Assembly (NCBI RefSeq): GCF_016827605.1
Contig: NZ_JAEPJQ010000002.1
Location: 558,001-622,000 of the forward strand
Origin: Hyunsoonleella ulvae
GTDB lineage: Bacteria > Bacteroidota > Bacteroidia > Flavobacteriales > Flavobacteriaceae
Direction: 5' to 3'
DNA length: 64,000 nucleotides
Below are positions 47,487 to 57,132 of this stretch, piece after piece. The notes under the pieces were generated by a model, which saw nothing but the letters and a program-made list of their open reading frames with translations, had not been told where the DNA came from and searched no databases. The first letter of the stretch is position 1. The number at the start of each line of letters is the position of its first letter. Position numbers and translations under genes: made by a program.

Positions 47487-48878
47487 TTACTTTACCGCTT
47501 TATCTTTATTTCCAATTGAGAAACTGTTGATGTATCCTATTGGGTCTTTAGCATCATAGGCATTTCCATCAATAAAGTCTGTTGTTGCAGGCTTGTAACC
47601 ATCAGTTTCTGGAATATCGCTTGCAGGAATGTTACCCTCTTCCACTAAAAGCTTAGCTGCTTTTGTCCAAATATCAGGTCTGTAAATATCCTTAATTGTC
47701 TCAGCATACCAAGACGCAGGCTTCGCTTCAGGAATTTGCCCCCAACGTCTCATTTGTGTTAAAAACCAGATACCATCAGAGTAGAATGGGTATGTAGCAT
47801 TGTACTTGTAGAATACGTTAAAGTCTGGCATCTCACGCTTATCGCCTTTTTCAAATTCAAACGTACCAGTCATAGAGTTTGCCAATACAGCCTCATCAGC
47901 TCCTACATATTGAGACATAGATAATATTTTTACAGCCTCAGCTCTATTTCCTGGCTCATCTAACCACTTACCAGCTCTAATCAATGCTTTAGTTACAGCA
48001 ATTGCAGTGTTAGGGTTTTCATCCACAAATTTCTTTGTCATTACAAATACTTTCTCTGGATTGTTTTTCCAGATATCATAGTTGGTAGTTACTGGGACAC
48101 CAATACCTTTAAATACCGCCTGTTGGTTCCATGGCTCTCCTACACAGTAGCCGTAAATTGTACCAGCTTCTAGTGTAGCAGGCATCTGTGGTGGAGGCGT
48201 TACAGATAATAATACCTCAGCATCAATCTGTCCTTGTACGTTATCAGCAGTATACATACCTGGGTGGATGCCCGCTGCTGCTAACCAATATCTTATTTCG
48301 TAGTTATGCGTAGATACAGGGAATACCATACCCATTTTAAAAGCTTTACCGCTGTTTTTGTAATCTGCAATTACTGGCTTAAGCGCATCTGCTTTTATAG
48401 GGTGTACCGGCTTACCATCTGCACCTTTAGGTACGTTTGGCTTCATTTTGCTCCATACATCATTAGATACTGTAATACCATTACCATTTAAATCCATTGA
48501 GAATGGTGTTACCAATTCTGCTTGACGGCCAAATCCTGCACCTGCTGCAATTGGCTGACCCGCTAGCATGTGGGAACCATCTAACTGACCATCGATTACA
48601 CGATCTAATACATTTTTCCAGTTAGATTGTGCCTCAACTGAAACAAATAAGCCTTCATCTTCAAAAAAGCCTTTTTCTTTTGCAATAGCTAAAGGTGCCA
48701 TATCTGTTAACTTTATAAAACCAAAGGTTAACTGTGGCTTTTCTATTTCTAAAGTTTTTGTTGTTGATGCCGCTGCTTTTTCAGCTACAACTGTTTCCTT
48801 TTTCTTTTCTCCACCACAAGCAAATAGTAGCACTGCCACAGGTAAAATCCAAGATGTGCGTTTTAATAAAGATTTCAT
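47487..48878 (-). CDS. Nitrate-binding lipoprotein (NrtA-like)
   Basis: 463 residues with a lipoprotein signal ending LLFACGG (Cys21). The fold is that of NrtA/SsuA-type binding proteins: [20 protein letters not shown] near 50-69, then [11 protein letters not shown] and the hinge segments typical of nitrate/bicarbonate-binding members. The length (about 440 mature) fits NrtA rather than the shorter taurine proteins. It captures nitrate or nitrite in the periplasm for the permease downstream. It is the first gene of the transport operon; a -7 box and a palindrome precede it. Confidence 0.88.
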   Translation of the reverse strand: MKSLLKRTSWILPVAVLLFACGGEKKKETVVAEKAAASTTKTLEIEKPQLTFGFIKLTDMAPLAIAKEKGFFEDEGLFVSVEAQSNWKNVLDRVIDGQLDGSHMLAGQPIAAGAGFGRQAELVTPFSMDLNGNGITVSNDVWSKMKPNVPKGADGKPVHPIKADALKPVIADYKNSGKAFKMGMVFPVSTHNYEIRYWLAAAGIHPGMYTADNVQGQIDAEVLLSVTPPPQMPATLEAGTIYGYCVGEPWNQQAVFKGIGVPVTTNYDIWKNNPEKVFVMTKKFVDENPNTAIAVTKALIRAGKWLDEPGNRAEAVKILSMSQYVGADEAVLANSMTGTFEFEKGDKREMPDFNVFYKYNATYPFYSDGIWFLTQMRRWGQIPEAKPASWYAETIKDIYRPDIWTKAAKLLVEEGNIPASDIPETDGYKPATTDFIDGNAYDAKDPIGYINSFSIGNKDKAVK

Positions 48879-48901
48879 ATTCTAAGTTTTAAAAGTTTTT
48901 C

Positions 48902-48934
48902 TAAGTATTTATACTTAATTTTTAAGCAAATATA
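48902..48934 (-). promoter_or_regulatory. nrtA-like promoter with palindromic operator
   Basis: On the minus strand TATATTTG (48934-48927) fits the -7 consensus. Just downstream, at 48917-48902, lies the palindrome with 7-bp arms TAAGTAT and ATACTTA and a 2-bp centre. The palindrome would cover the transcription start. The same 16-bp core occurs before the globin gene (58495-58514). Confidence 0.6.
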
Positions 48935-49390
48935 TAAGTACCTTTAAATTTAACCCCTATGATTCCCCATAAACACACCTCTTTTTACCCATAAACTAAC
49001 CTGCTAAAACACAGGTTTAAAACATAATTAACTTAAAAACAATTGTTTATATATTAAAAAAACGCATATGCATCTACTTATTTAGCTACGTATAAACAGG
49101 TGTTTGTTAATAACATTTTACGTATGTTTTACTTAAATAAGGAAAGTTTAAACAGAAAATTTAAGGGTTTTAGTAAAAACTACGTAGTTATATGGTGTTT
49201 ATTATGCTTTTGGGCTGAATTAGTATTTGGGTGTATAATTTAGAATGTGGTTAGGACACTTTATGGAGAGTTGAACTTATTGGTCTTCTTTACAATTAAC
49301 AGAAGAAAAGAGGAGGAGAACTAAAACGGTCTTTAAGTTAACGGCTTATGAGAACTGTATTTCTTAAATTAGCTTAGAAATACTTGTTTT
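48935..49390. other. AT-rich region upstream of the nitrate-transport operon
   Basis: No coding sequence, RNA gene or clear terminator is seen. It separates the transport operon from the 248-residue protein gene. Confidence 0.5.
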
Positions 49391-50137
49391 TTAAATCAGT
49401 TCTTTGTTGGCACAAGTATTTTTGTTGGATATAAATTTAAAAATAGAACTTTCATTTAGTTCATAAATTTCAATTTCTATAGTGTCAAAATACCTTTTGA
49501 TTATATCTTTTAATCTTTTATATTTAGTTTCAGCATTTTGCCCATTTTTTGAATAAAAAATATCTTTTTCATAAAATATAGAATGAATAGGTTTTCGACT
49601 TTTATTTCTCAGGACAATAAAACTGCCATTTTCAATATTAAGTTTATTTATTTTACTTTTCTTTTTAGTAGAAAATCGTTTAACTAAAGCAAACGAATTG
49701 TTTAAGATTTTTTCAAAACTTGACATATCGACAATGGACGTTGAATCGTTAAAAATTTTGTTAAAATTCAAATTTTTAAATTCAAAATAATGTTCTAATG
49801 CGTTACTGTAGCAATTCTGCGCGGCAATTTTTTTTCTGATTAGAATTCCTTGCTTTTCCATTTCAGAAGGGAACCAATCAGTGATTCTGGCCGCTTTTTT
49901 AAATTCAACGAGTGCAGAATCAATATTTAAGTCATAAGTCCATTTTCGTATTTGTATAGTATCAGAAATCCATTTCACATTGACTGTAACATAAGGTTTA
50001 CTTACTTTTAATGTATCCAGAAAACAATAAAATTTAGATTCATGACCTTTCAGAATAAGTTTATTTTGACCGCTAGTTGTTTTCGAAAATAAAGTCAAAA
50101 CACAAAAAAAAGAACTTATTAATAGACGTGATTTCAT
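49391..50137 (-). CDS. Secreted protein of unknown function
   Basis: 248 residues with a clear signal peptide (FFCVLTLFSKTTSGQ, about 24 residues). The rest is rich in Lys, Asn, Ile, Phe and Ser, with no domain I recognise. It looks more AT-rich than its neighbours. It stands alone between the nitrate-transport promoter region and the PorP/SprF gene. Expression and function are unknown; the start is chosen because it gives an intact signal peptide. Confidence 0.55.
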   Translation of the reverse strand: MKSRLLISSFFCVLTLFSKTTSGQNKLILKGHESKFYCFLDTLKVSKPYVTVNVKWISDTIQIRKWTYDLNIDSALVEFKKAARITDWFPSEMEKQGILIRKKIAAQNCYSNALEHYFEFKNLNFNKIFNDSTSIVDMSSFEKILNNSFALVKRFSTKKKSKINKLNIENGSFIVLRNKSRKPIHSIFYEKDIFYSKNGQNAETKYKRLKDIIKRYFDTIEIEIYELNESSIFKFISNKNTCANKELI

Positions 50138-50607
50138 ATTTGCACCAACGGTTAGATATAGCTTCGTTCTTGATGAACTATATAATTCGGTAAGCGAAGT
50201 TCGAGTTTTTATATCAGAAAATCAATACGTATTTATACGTAGTTTTCAATAATACATCATTTAAGAGAAGTTAGTTACGAGCGACGTAGCTACCTTAATT
50301 AACAAAGGGGTTGCAACAACTCCCTTTTGTTTTACATTGATAATACGGGAATTAATAACTTTCTGTAATTGTGTTGTGGATAGCTTGCCTACCGGCAGGC
50401 AAGCCCGACTTCTCCTGCCCTAAACCTGTAGAGGGTAGCGCCCAAAATATTTAAAAAATGATGTGAATATACTTCTAAATCACTTAAAAAAACACGATGA
50501 AATACACGTTTTTAACGTTTTTTTGCATTTTTTATTCCAAAAAACATCCAGACGCAAAAAAATGAGCGTACATAACGTTACCTAATCTCATTAAGCACTA
50601 ACCAATT
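50138..50607. other. 470-bp intergenic region with a palindromic repeat
   Basis: It separates two divergent genes. An inverted repeat GCTTGCCT (50383-50390) / AGGCAAGC (50397-50404) encloses ACCGGC, and it resembles the ACCGGCAGG fragment near 38581. No gene is seen. Confidence 0.5.
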
Positions 50608-51612
50608 TTGAACACCTACTGTTTTAAAGTACCTAAGTGGCGTTGTATAACACCAACTAAATTTATTGCTCCTTTTACATTTTTTTGCATTGCTATACTT
50701 GCAAACCTAACGATACATGCGCAGCAAAACCCACAGTTTTCACAGTATTTACAAAATCCTTTTGTTTTAAATCCTGCCATGGCTGGTGTTGAGGATTATG
50801 TTGATGTAAACGTAGCATACCGCAACCAATGGACGGGTATTAATGGCGCTCCTAGAACTACTACGTTTAGTATAAACAGCGCTTTATACCCTAACAGGGC
50901 TGGCTATTTACCTAATGATGGTGCGACCCACCAAGGGATAGGTGCTTTTTTGTATACCGATGATGTTGGCCCTATTAAACAAAGTGGTTTTTATGGCAGT
51001 TACGCCTACCATTTAAAAGTTACCAACGATTGGTTTTTATCTGTAGGTACATTTATTGGTGCTACCCAATTTAAATTTGACGATAGTGATGTAGTTTTAA
51101 TTGATAACCCAAATGATGTGCTTGTACAAAACGTGTCTAATTTAAATTTTGATATGAGCTTGGGGCTGTATGCCTATTCCAAATATCTATTTTTTGGTGT
51201 GGCGGCTAATCAAATTTTTAATAATGATATTCAGTTCTCCGAAACTAATACTGGCGGTACCTTACTACCAAATTACAATATGCTTTTGGGGAGTAGAATT
51301 GCTGTAAATGAAGTGACGGAGTTTGTGCCTTTTACACTACTTAAAACTGTAAAAAACGCGCCTTTGCGTTGGGATATTGGTGCCAAACTGGTATACGACA
51401 ATAAATTTTGGGGCGGCTTAGCATACCGTAATGAAGATGCAGTTGCGGGCTTTTTTGGTTTACGCCTTACAGAAAATCTACTACTTAGTTATTCTTACGA
51501 TTGGGTTACCACCCAGTTTAGCGGACAACAAACTGGAACTCATGAAATTGTTATTGGTTACCGATTTAATATTAGAAAACAAAATTGTGCTTGCCCTAAA
51601 TACTCCTTATAA
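50608..51612 (+). CDS. PorP/SprF-family outer-membrane protein
   Basis: 334 residues. It opens with a TTG at 50608; no in-frame ATG lies upstream after the last stop, and the next Met falls inside the conserved domain. A signal peptide ends near IHAQ (about residue 39). The mature start QQNPQFSQYLQNPFVLNPAMAG is characteristic of the PorP/SprF family, which forms outer-membrane barrels that assist surface delivery of adhesins by type IX secretion. Its stop overlaps the ATG of the large PKD protein (TAATG), so the two should be a matched pair like SprF/SprB. Confidence 0.88.
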   Translation: MNTYCFKVPKWRCITPTKFIAPFTFFCIAILANLTIHAQQNPQFSQYLQNPFVLNPAMAGVEDYVDVNVAYRNQWTGINGAPRTTTFSINSALYPNRAGYLPNDGATHQGIGAFLYTDDVGPIKQSGFYGSYAYHLKVTNDWFLSVGTFIGATQFKFDDSDVVLIDNPNDVLVQNVSNLNFDMSLGLYAYSKYLFFGVAANQIFNNDIQFSETNTGGTLLPNYNMLLGSRIAVNEVTEFVPFTLLKTVKNAPLRWDIGAKLVYDNKFWGGLAYRNEDAVAGFFGLRLTENLLLSYSYDWVTTQFSGQQTGTHEIVIGYRFNIRKQNCACPKYSL

Positions 51613-54600
51613 TGTTACAAAAACTAAAAATACTTATAATTTGTGTGGTGTGCGTTTTAACAACCTCTGCCACATTTGCGCAAACTGAAAACATGAATTT
51701 TGAGTTTGGTAATTTTGATAACTGGATTTTAGATACTGGTGTAAGGCCAAATATTATGGGAATTGACTGGAACCCAAGACCAGCGGCTGACATAGATGTA
51801 CAAATTGAGCTTACAAGTCCTGCTAGTCCGTTATTTGATGCAAACGGACTTGACTGTTTACCTACAGCACTTAATATTCCTTCGGTTTACCCTGGTGGTC
51901 AGTTTTCTGCGCGTATAGGTAATATTGAAGGTGGTAGACGAACCGCAAGAATAAGCAGGACGTTTACCGTTACTGCTGATGAAACGTTTTTGCAATACAG
52001 TTATGCTATAGTTCTGGACGACCCAAGCCATACCCAAGAAGAACAACCCAAATTTGTAGTAAACATTAAAGATGCTACTGATAGCATTGTAACTTGTGGA
52101 CAATTTGAGGCTTTTGCTGGCCCCAATGCAGCTGATAAGGGATTTACCAGATGTGAGCGTTCTAACTATCAAATTTTACCTTGGACTACTGCTGGGGCAG
52201 ATTTAACACCGTTTATTGGACAACAAATTACTATAGAATTTTTGTCTTTAGACTGTACAAGAGGTGCACATGGTGGTTATGCCTATGTTGAAGCTTCCTT
52301 ACAACCTTTAGAAATTCAGGTTGAAAATTTATGTGTTAGTGGAGATACCATAACCTTAACTGCTCCTTTAGGATTTACCGAATATTTGTGGTCTAACGGC
52401 GAAACCACACGAAGTATTACGGTAACCAATGCACAATTTGGGGATATGTATAGTGTTGATCTTATTTCTAACACAGGCTGTAATAGTTCTGCATCCATTA
52501 CTTTAGAACCTGTTGAAGCTGCAACTATAGACGCCATACCAGATCAGGAGATTTGTTTAGGAGGTAACGCTTTTGTTCAACCTACTGGAACAAACTTTGG
52601 CGATTTTAGATATGTAATTCCTGATCCTGCAAACCCTGGCAATTTTAATGATGTTGTACCTCCTGGAATTTCTGCAGTGTTAAGCCCTACCGTTGATACC
52701 ACGTATACTGTAATTGCTAGAGACGAAAATGGTTGTGATGGCCCATCTACTACATTTACAGTTACCGTTTTACAATCTAACGAACCGCCTTTCCCAACCG
52801 CTGATTTTGAAATAGAACCTGTAATAACTGCAGATGACAATCCTTGCAATACCATACAATTGATAAATTTATCGGGGTATTGTAAAGGTGGGCTCTCGTA
52901 TCTTTGGGATTTTGGCGATGGCACTACTAGTACTGAAGTAGAGCCCTTACATACATTTCCGCTAACTACTGATGAGGAAACTTATGTTATTACGTTAACC
53001 GTTACCGCTGCAGATGGTTTAACGGATTCTAAATCGTTGGAATACACGACTTCTTCTATCACAGCGCAGTTTAGCACATTACCACCAGATTGTGAAACTG
53101 TAACGCTTACAAATACAAGTCGTATTTGTGGTGCTTCCATAGCCGATTTCCCTTCTTTTGTGTATACTTGGGATTTTGGAGACGGTAGCCCTAATACAAC
53201 TACAGACAACTCTGAAGTTAACGTTACACATAATTACACGGTTTCTGGCATGTACACCATTACACTTACTATATCTAACACGGATAACCCTAGTTTAAGC
53301 GTACCTGTATACACCGATACTGTAGATATTACCGTAGAAACTAACGTGGATTTTAACCTAACCATCGATTGTTTTGATGTTACTTTTGAAGATATTTCAA
53401 CACTTTGCGATCCCATAGTAAGTTTAGCTTGGGATTTTGGGGACGGTAGCCCAATAAGTAGCGAAGCAATGCCAACCCATACTTATACGACTATTGGACC
53501 ACATAGTGTTACGCTTACTATAAATGATGGTAGCCAAGATTTTTCTCAAACTCTTGATGTTTTTCTTAGCCCAAGTACCACACTACCAGATTTTGAATTT
53601 GAAATAAACTGTGAGGTTGTAAACTTTACAGACCTTACTAATAGTTGTAACGACCTCAGCTACCAATGGGATTTTGGAGATGGCTCTCCTTTAAACACCT
53701 CGCAAAACCCTAGTCATACTTACGCGCCTGATACCACATACGATGTGACACTCACGGTAAATGACGGCACTGAAGATTTTAGTATTACTAAGTCTGTGGC
53801 TTTAGTGAGTCCGTTTATGTATGAAACGCCTCAGGATTTAATAGGATGTGCCGAACCAAATATGCCGAATGTAGCTACTTTTGATCTAGCTGCACAACGG
53901 GATTTTATTTTACAAAACGTAGCTCCTGATACTCCAGAATTTCCTGTAGTGAGTTTTCATAATAGTGCTGCTGAAGCTGAAATGAATACTGGTGCCTTAC
54001 CCTTGGAATTTATGAATGCTTCAAACCCACAAACGCTACATGTAAGAGTGGAAGATAATGATGGATGCACACGCTTTTTTTCGTTTTCACTAAGCGTATT
54101 TGATACACCAATAGTAAATGCTGTGGACGATATCTTTCTTTGTTATTTAAAAGAAAATACTGTTGGATATGATTTGTCTCAGTTAAATGCTCGTGTTTTT
54201 GAAGGCATAGAACAATCTAACATCAACCTAAGCTATCATCTTTTTGAAAATGATGCTTTGTTAGGCGAAAATGATGTTACACAAATAAACCTAAATGCTG
54301 GTATAGATACCACAATTTATGTACGTGCGGAAAATGCTATGGCTAACGTATGTTTTTCTATCAGTACATTTTTGATTAGAATGGATAATGAAAACACTGA
54401 TGTAGAAGACCGTTGTATGCCATTTTTTGCTAATACTATGACACCAAATGGAGATGGCGCCAATGACACCTTTTTTATTAAAAACATAGAAACGTTTCCT
54501 AATAACAGGCTTACCATTTATAACCGTTGGGGGAATATCGTTTATGAAGCTTCAGGATATAATAACTCTTGGGGCGGTACTTATAAAGGCGAACCTTTAC

Positions 54601-54683
54601 CTGTTGGTAATTACTACTATTACATGGAGTTAAATGATAACGACAATAGGTCTCATTCTGGATATATTACGATTTTGAGGTAA
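51612..54683 (+). CDS. Large PKD-repeat surface protein with T9SS type-B tail
   Basis: 1023 residues with a signal peptide (TSATFAQ, about 24). The N-terminal 230 residues are beta-rich and lectin-like (FEFGNFDNW, GGYAYVEASL). Four PKD-type repeats with WDFGDG follow in the middle third. The last 90 residues are the gliding-motility C-terminal domain (TPNGDGANDTFFI, YNRWGNIVYEASGY), which directs type IX secretion without a lipobox. It is likely an adhesin or gliding-related surface filament partnered by the upstream PorP/SprF protein. Its ligand is unknown. Confidence 0.88.
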   Translation: MLQKLKILIICVVCVLTTSATFAQTENMNFEFGNFDNWILDTGVRPNIMGIDWNPRPAADIDVQIELTSPASPLFDANGLDCLPTALNIPSVYPGGQFSARIGNIEGGRRTARISRTFTVTADETFLQYSYAIVLDDPSHTQEEQPKFVVNIKDATDSIVTCGQFEAFAGPNAADKGFTRCERSNYQILPWTTAGADLTPFIGQQITIEFLSLDCTRGAHGGYAYVEASLQPLEIQVENLCVSGDTITLTAPLGFTEYLWSNGETTRSITVTNAQFGDMYSVDLISNTGCNSSASITLEPVEAATIDAIPDQEICLGGNAFVQPTGTNFGDFRYVIPDPANPGNFNDVVPPGISAVLSPTVDTTYTVIARDENGCDGPSTTFTVTVLQSNEPPFPTADFEIEPVITADDNPCNTIQLINLSGYCKGGLSYLWDFGDGTTSTEVEPLHTFPLTTDEETYVITLTVTAADGLTDSKSLEYTTSSITAQFSTLPPDCETVTLTNTSRICGASIADFPSFVYTWDFGDGSPNTTTDNSEVNVTHNYTVSGMYTITLTISNTDNPSLSVPVYTDTVDITVETNVDFNLTIDCFDVTFEDISTLCDPIVSLAWDFGDGSPISSEAMPTHTYTTIGPHSVTLTINDGSQDFSQTLDVFLSPSTTLPDFEFEINCEVVNFTDLTNSCNDLSYQWDFGDGSPLNTSQNPSHTYAPDTTYDVTLTVNDGTEDFSITKSVALVSPFMYETPQDLIGCAEPNMPNVATFDLAAQRDFILQNVAPDTPEFPVVSFHNSAAEAEMNTGALPLEFMNASNPQTLHVRVEDNDGCTRFFSFSLSVFDTPIVNAVDDIFLCYLKENTVGYDLSQLNARVFEGIEQSNINLSYHLFENDALLGENDVTQINLNAGIDTTIYVRAENAMANVCFSISTFLIRMDNENTDVEDRCMPFFANTMTPNGDGANDTFFIKNIETFPNNRLTIYNRWGNIVYEASGYNNSWGGTYKGEPLPVGNYYYYMELNDNDNRSHSGYITILR

Positions 54684-54806
54684 GCGCCTTGTATCCTTTT
54701 AAACAAACTACTCAAACTTACCTTCTGAAATGATAGTATGATAAGGAAGTATTTACCAATGAGAAGGCTCAACTACTTGTGAGTAACGTCTAAAAATAGT
54801 AGTTAC

Positions 54807-55514
54807 CTATTCCTCTAGAGTTTTAAGCCATTCTTCTTGGGAAAGGGCTATATACTTTTTATCTGTACCATAAGGATCTTCTCCTCCATCAAAATAAGCT
54901 TGTATGGCTTTCATTGGAATGGTATCGCTTAGTTTTTCTGGTACCTCGTATCTGTGATTGCCATGAAAATCGTGACATTGTATACAGGTAAACCATTCTT
55001 CTTTTGCTATCAGGGCTTCGTGAGAAATATCCAGAGGATCGTTTTCTACCACTAAATCCTGATGGCAGTTCATACAATAATTGATATTTGCTACCGATAC
55101 ACGCTCTTCCTCATGCTCTGTATGGCAGGTAATACAAGTAGTAGCATCGATGTGTTTTATAGCATCTTTAAATCGTGGTTCTGAGAAACGATACGTAGGA
55201 TGCCTATCGTTAGGACGATCGTGACATTGTAAACAATTATCTACGGTAACGTCTTGAGTACCAAAATCTACACTACTTTCGCGTGCTCCAAAAGCATGAG
55301 ACATATTAGATTGTACTTGCTGCATTAAATTGCCTTTAGCATCGGCATGACATGCGAAGCAATTAAGCTGTTCATGTCCAGTATTCATAGGACCAATAGA
55401 GACGTAATCTTCGGTAGCATCTAGCGTGAAGATATAGAACAAAGAAACTCCTAGCACTAAGCCTATAATGCCTCCTATAACTTGCCTTTTTCGTAACGGA
55501 CTTACTTTAAACAT
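54807..55514 (-). CDS. Membrane-anchored pentaheme c-type cytochrome
   Basis: 235 residues with one N-terminal membrane anchor (about 12-31). Five CXXCH motifs bind heme c: residues 52-56, 94-98, 127-131, 147-151 and 177-181. It resembles tetra/pentaheme cytochrome c3-like or NapC/NirT-related periplasmic electron carriers but matches no named enzyme I recognise. It is the last gene of the globin cluster, 8 bp after the reductase gene. I infer it receives electrons at the periplasmic side of the membrane. Whether it reduces a substrate itself or passes electrons on is open. Confidence 0.82.
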   Translation of the reverse strand: MFKVSPLRKRQVIGGIIGLVLGVSLFYIFTLDATEDYVSIGPMNTGHEQLNCFACHADAKGNLMQQVQSNMSHAFGARESSVDFGTQDVTVDNCLQCHDRPNDRHPTYRFSEPRFKDAIKHIDATTCITCHTEHEEERVSVANINYCMNCHQDLVVENDPLDISHEALIAKEEWFTCIQCHDFHGNHRYEVPEKLSDTIPMKAIQAYFDGGEDPYGTDKKYIALSQEEWLKTLEE

Positions 55515-55522
55515 ACTTTAAA

Positions 55523-56554
55523 CTATATTTCTATTACTACTTTTTCACTTACTGGATAGGTTACACAGGTTAGGATACTACCACCTTCTACCTCATCATC
55601 TGGTAATATGTGACCTTCCGTCATTTGTACTTCTCCTTCAACACATTTCCCTTTACAAGTAGAACACATTCCAGATCTGCAAGAATACGGAATAACAATA
55701 TTGTGTGACATCGCTTGATTTAAAATGGATTTATCCCCACGAACTTTGAAGTTATATTCCTCTCCTTTATGTTTTAGGGTTACATCTGCTAAAAGATTTT
55801 TACCCGTAACCTTAACCGTTGGACTTTTAAATACCTCCACCTTTATTTTTTCTCGGGTAATACCGTTCTCCCCCAAGATTTCTTTTATCTTTTCCATATA
55901 ACCAAACGGGCCACAAATCATATACACATGATCATCTTGATAGGTTATACCGTGTTTTATAAAAATGCGATCTACAACCAATTTTGTGGCTAATCCAGGA
56001 TGGTAATTGCCTTTATAAGTTGTGTTTCCAGAAACAATGTGGTCTACCTTAAATTGCTCTGAGTATTGGGCCGATAAAGCTTTTATTTCCTCATGGAATA
56101 TGATAGATTCCATAGTTTGGTTGGCATAAATTAACAGGATCTTAGATTTAGGCTCCTCTGTTAATACTGACTTTACTATAGAAAACATAGGTGTTACACC
56201 ACTTCCTCCTGCAAATAAAACATACTGTTTTTGATGGTTGTTTTTAGGTTCTATACAAAATGTACCAGCTGGATCATCCACTTGTAGTTTATCACCTATT
56301 TTAAGATTATCATGTACATAATTAGACACCAACCCCTTCTCTACACGCTTTACAGTAATTTTTAAGTCTTTATCAGTATAAGGATTACTACTAAAGGAAT
56401 ACGCTCGTTTTTGTATCACACCATCAATAGGTACATGAATGGTTAAAAACTGCCCTGGCTTATATTTCAATTTCTTAAAAAGGTTTCCATTTTTAAAGCA
56501 AATACTCATCGCATCATCAGTTTCTTTTATGATGTCTTTTACCAATAATTTCAT
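55523..56554 (-). CDS. FAD/NAD(P)H oxidoreductase with C-terminal 2Fe-2S ferredoxin domain
   Basis: 343 residues, cytoplasmic. Three modules: FAD-binding barrel with RAYS (50-53), NAD(P)-binding domain with GGSGVTP (116-122) and YMICGPFGYM, and a plant-type 2Fe-2S domain with C292, C297, C300 and C330. This is the PaaE/Hcr-type order. It takes electrons from NAD(P)H and passes them on through the 2Fe-2S centre. By context the acceptor is the four-His membrane protein encoded 8 bp downstream of the gene before it, or the globin in the same cluster, which has no reductase domain of its own. Confidence 0.9.
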   Translation of the reverse strand: MKLLVKDIIKETDDAMSICFKNGNLFKKLKYKPGQFLTIHVPIDGVIQKRAYSFSSNPYTDKDLKITVKRVEKGLVSNYVHDNLKIGDKLQVDDPAGTFCIEPKNNHQKQYVLFAGGSGVTPMFSIVKSVLTEEPKSKILLIYANQTMESIIFHEEIKALSAQYSEQFKVDHIVSGNTTYKGNYHPGLATKLVVDRIFIKHGITYQDDHVYMICGPFGYMEKIKEILGENGITREKIKVEVFKSPTVKVTGKNLLADVTLKHKGEEYNFKVRGDKSILNQAMSHNIVIPYSCRSGMCSTCKGKCVEGEVQMTEGHILPDDEVEGGSILTCVTYPVSEKVVIEI

Positions 56555-56562
56555 AAGCTTTT

Positions 56563-57075
56563 CTATTTATAATAAAACACCATTGTAATATGAAACAACA
56601 TCATTATAGATACCACCAACGATAGTGCTACATGAGTAATCATCCATCCTTTAAACAGGGCATCACTATTATTTTTCATTACATCTAAATTGAAATACCC
56701 CAATAAGGTGTTAGCGAAAAAGATGTAAGATAGCAACAGCAAATAACCATAGCCCATACCCATACTGTGTACATAAAAGAAAATAGGACTTAATGCCCCT
56801 ACCCACTTATGGATAGCTTGCATTTTCATGGCGTACTTTTTCCACTTTTTTACAGTTCTGGTTAAAGACAACACCCATTGAAATACAATAAAAATGGCCA
56901 AAAACAGTCCAGACCAACGCTTGTACATTTCTTCTTCTTGTAGCGCATATAACCAGCCCCATTCCAGTTTTAAAAAAAACTGAAGCAAAAACGCTGATAA
57001 TAGTACTAATCCAACAATGGTAAATTTATTATTATTTAGAACCATAAAGGAAAAATTGATGATAAACAATTGCAA
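56563..57075 (-). CDS. Membrane protein with two H-x13-H helices, candidate diheme cytochrome b
   Basis: 170 residues, about five hydrophobic segments. H89 and H103 lie 14 apart around the third segment; H148 and H162 lie 14 apart in the last. Two helices each with two His at this spacing is how ferric-reductase/NADPH-oxidase proteins hold two stacked hemes, so I infer a diheme b-type cytochrome. No annotation is recalled for this small family. M11 is a possible alternative start. Placed between the DUF3365 and reductase genes with an 8-bp gap to the latter, it could carry electrons from the cytoplasmic reductase to the periplasmic cytochromes. Confidence 0.55.
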   Translation of the reverse strand: MQLFIINFSFMVLNNNKFTIVGLVLLSAFLLQFFLKLEWGWLYALQEEEMYKRWSGLFLAIFIVFQWVLSLTRTVKKWKKYAMKMQAIHKWVGALSPIFFYVHSMGMGYGYLLLLSYIFFANTLLGYFNLDVMKNNSDALFKGWMITHVALSLVVSIMMLFHITMVFYYK

Positions 57076-57132
57076 CTCGCTGGATTAAAAGGAAAAATAC
57101 CAGCGAGATTGCAATCTTAACACTAAACAAAA

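Noticed and set aside
44505-48878. ABC cluster as a taurine/sulfonate transporter.
   Set aside because: The long binding protein, the paired ATPases and the nearby nitrate reductase favour nitrate or nitrite; no sulfonate-degrading enzyme is present.
54684-54806. Terminator between the convergent adhesin and pentaheme genes.
   Set aside because: Only weak, interrupted pairings were found and no T run, so no terminator is claimed.
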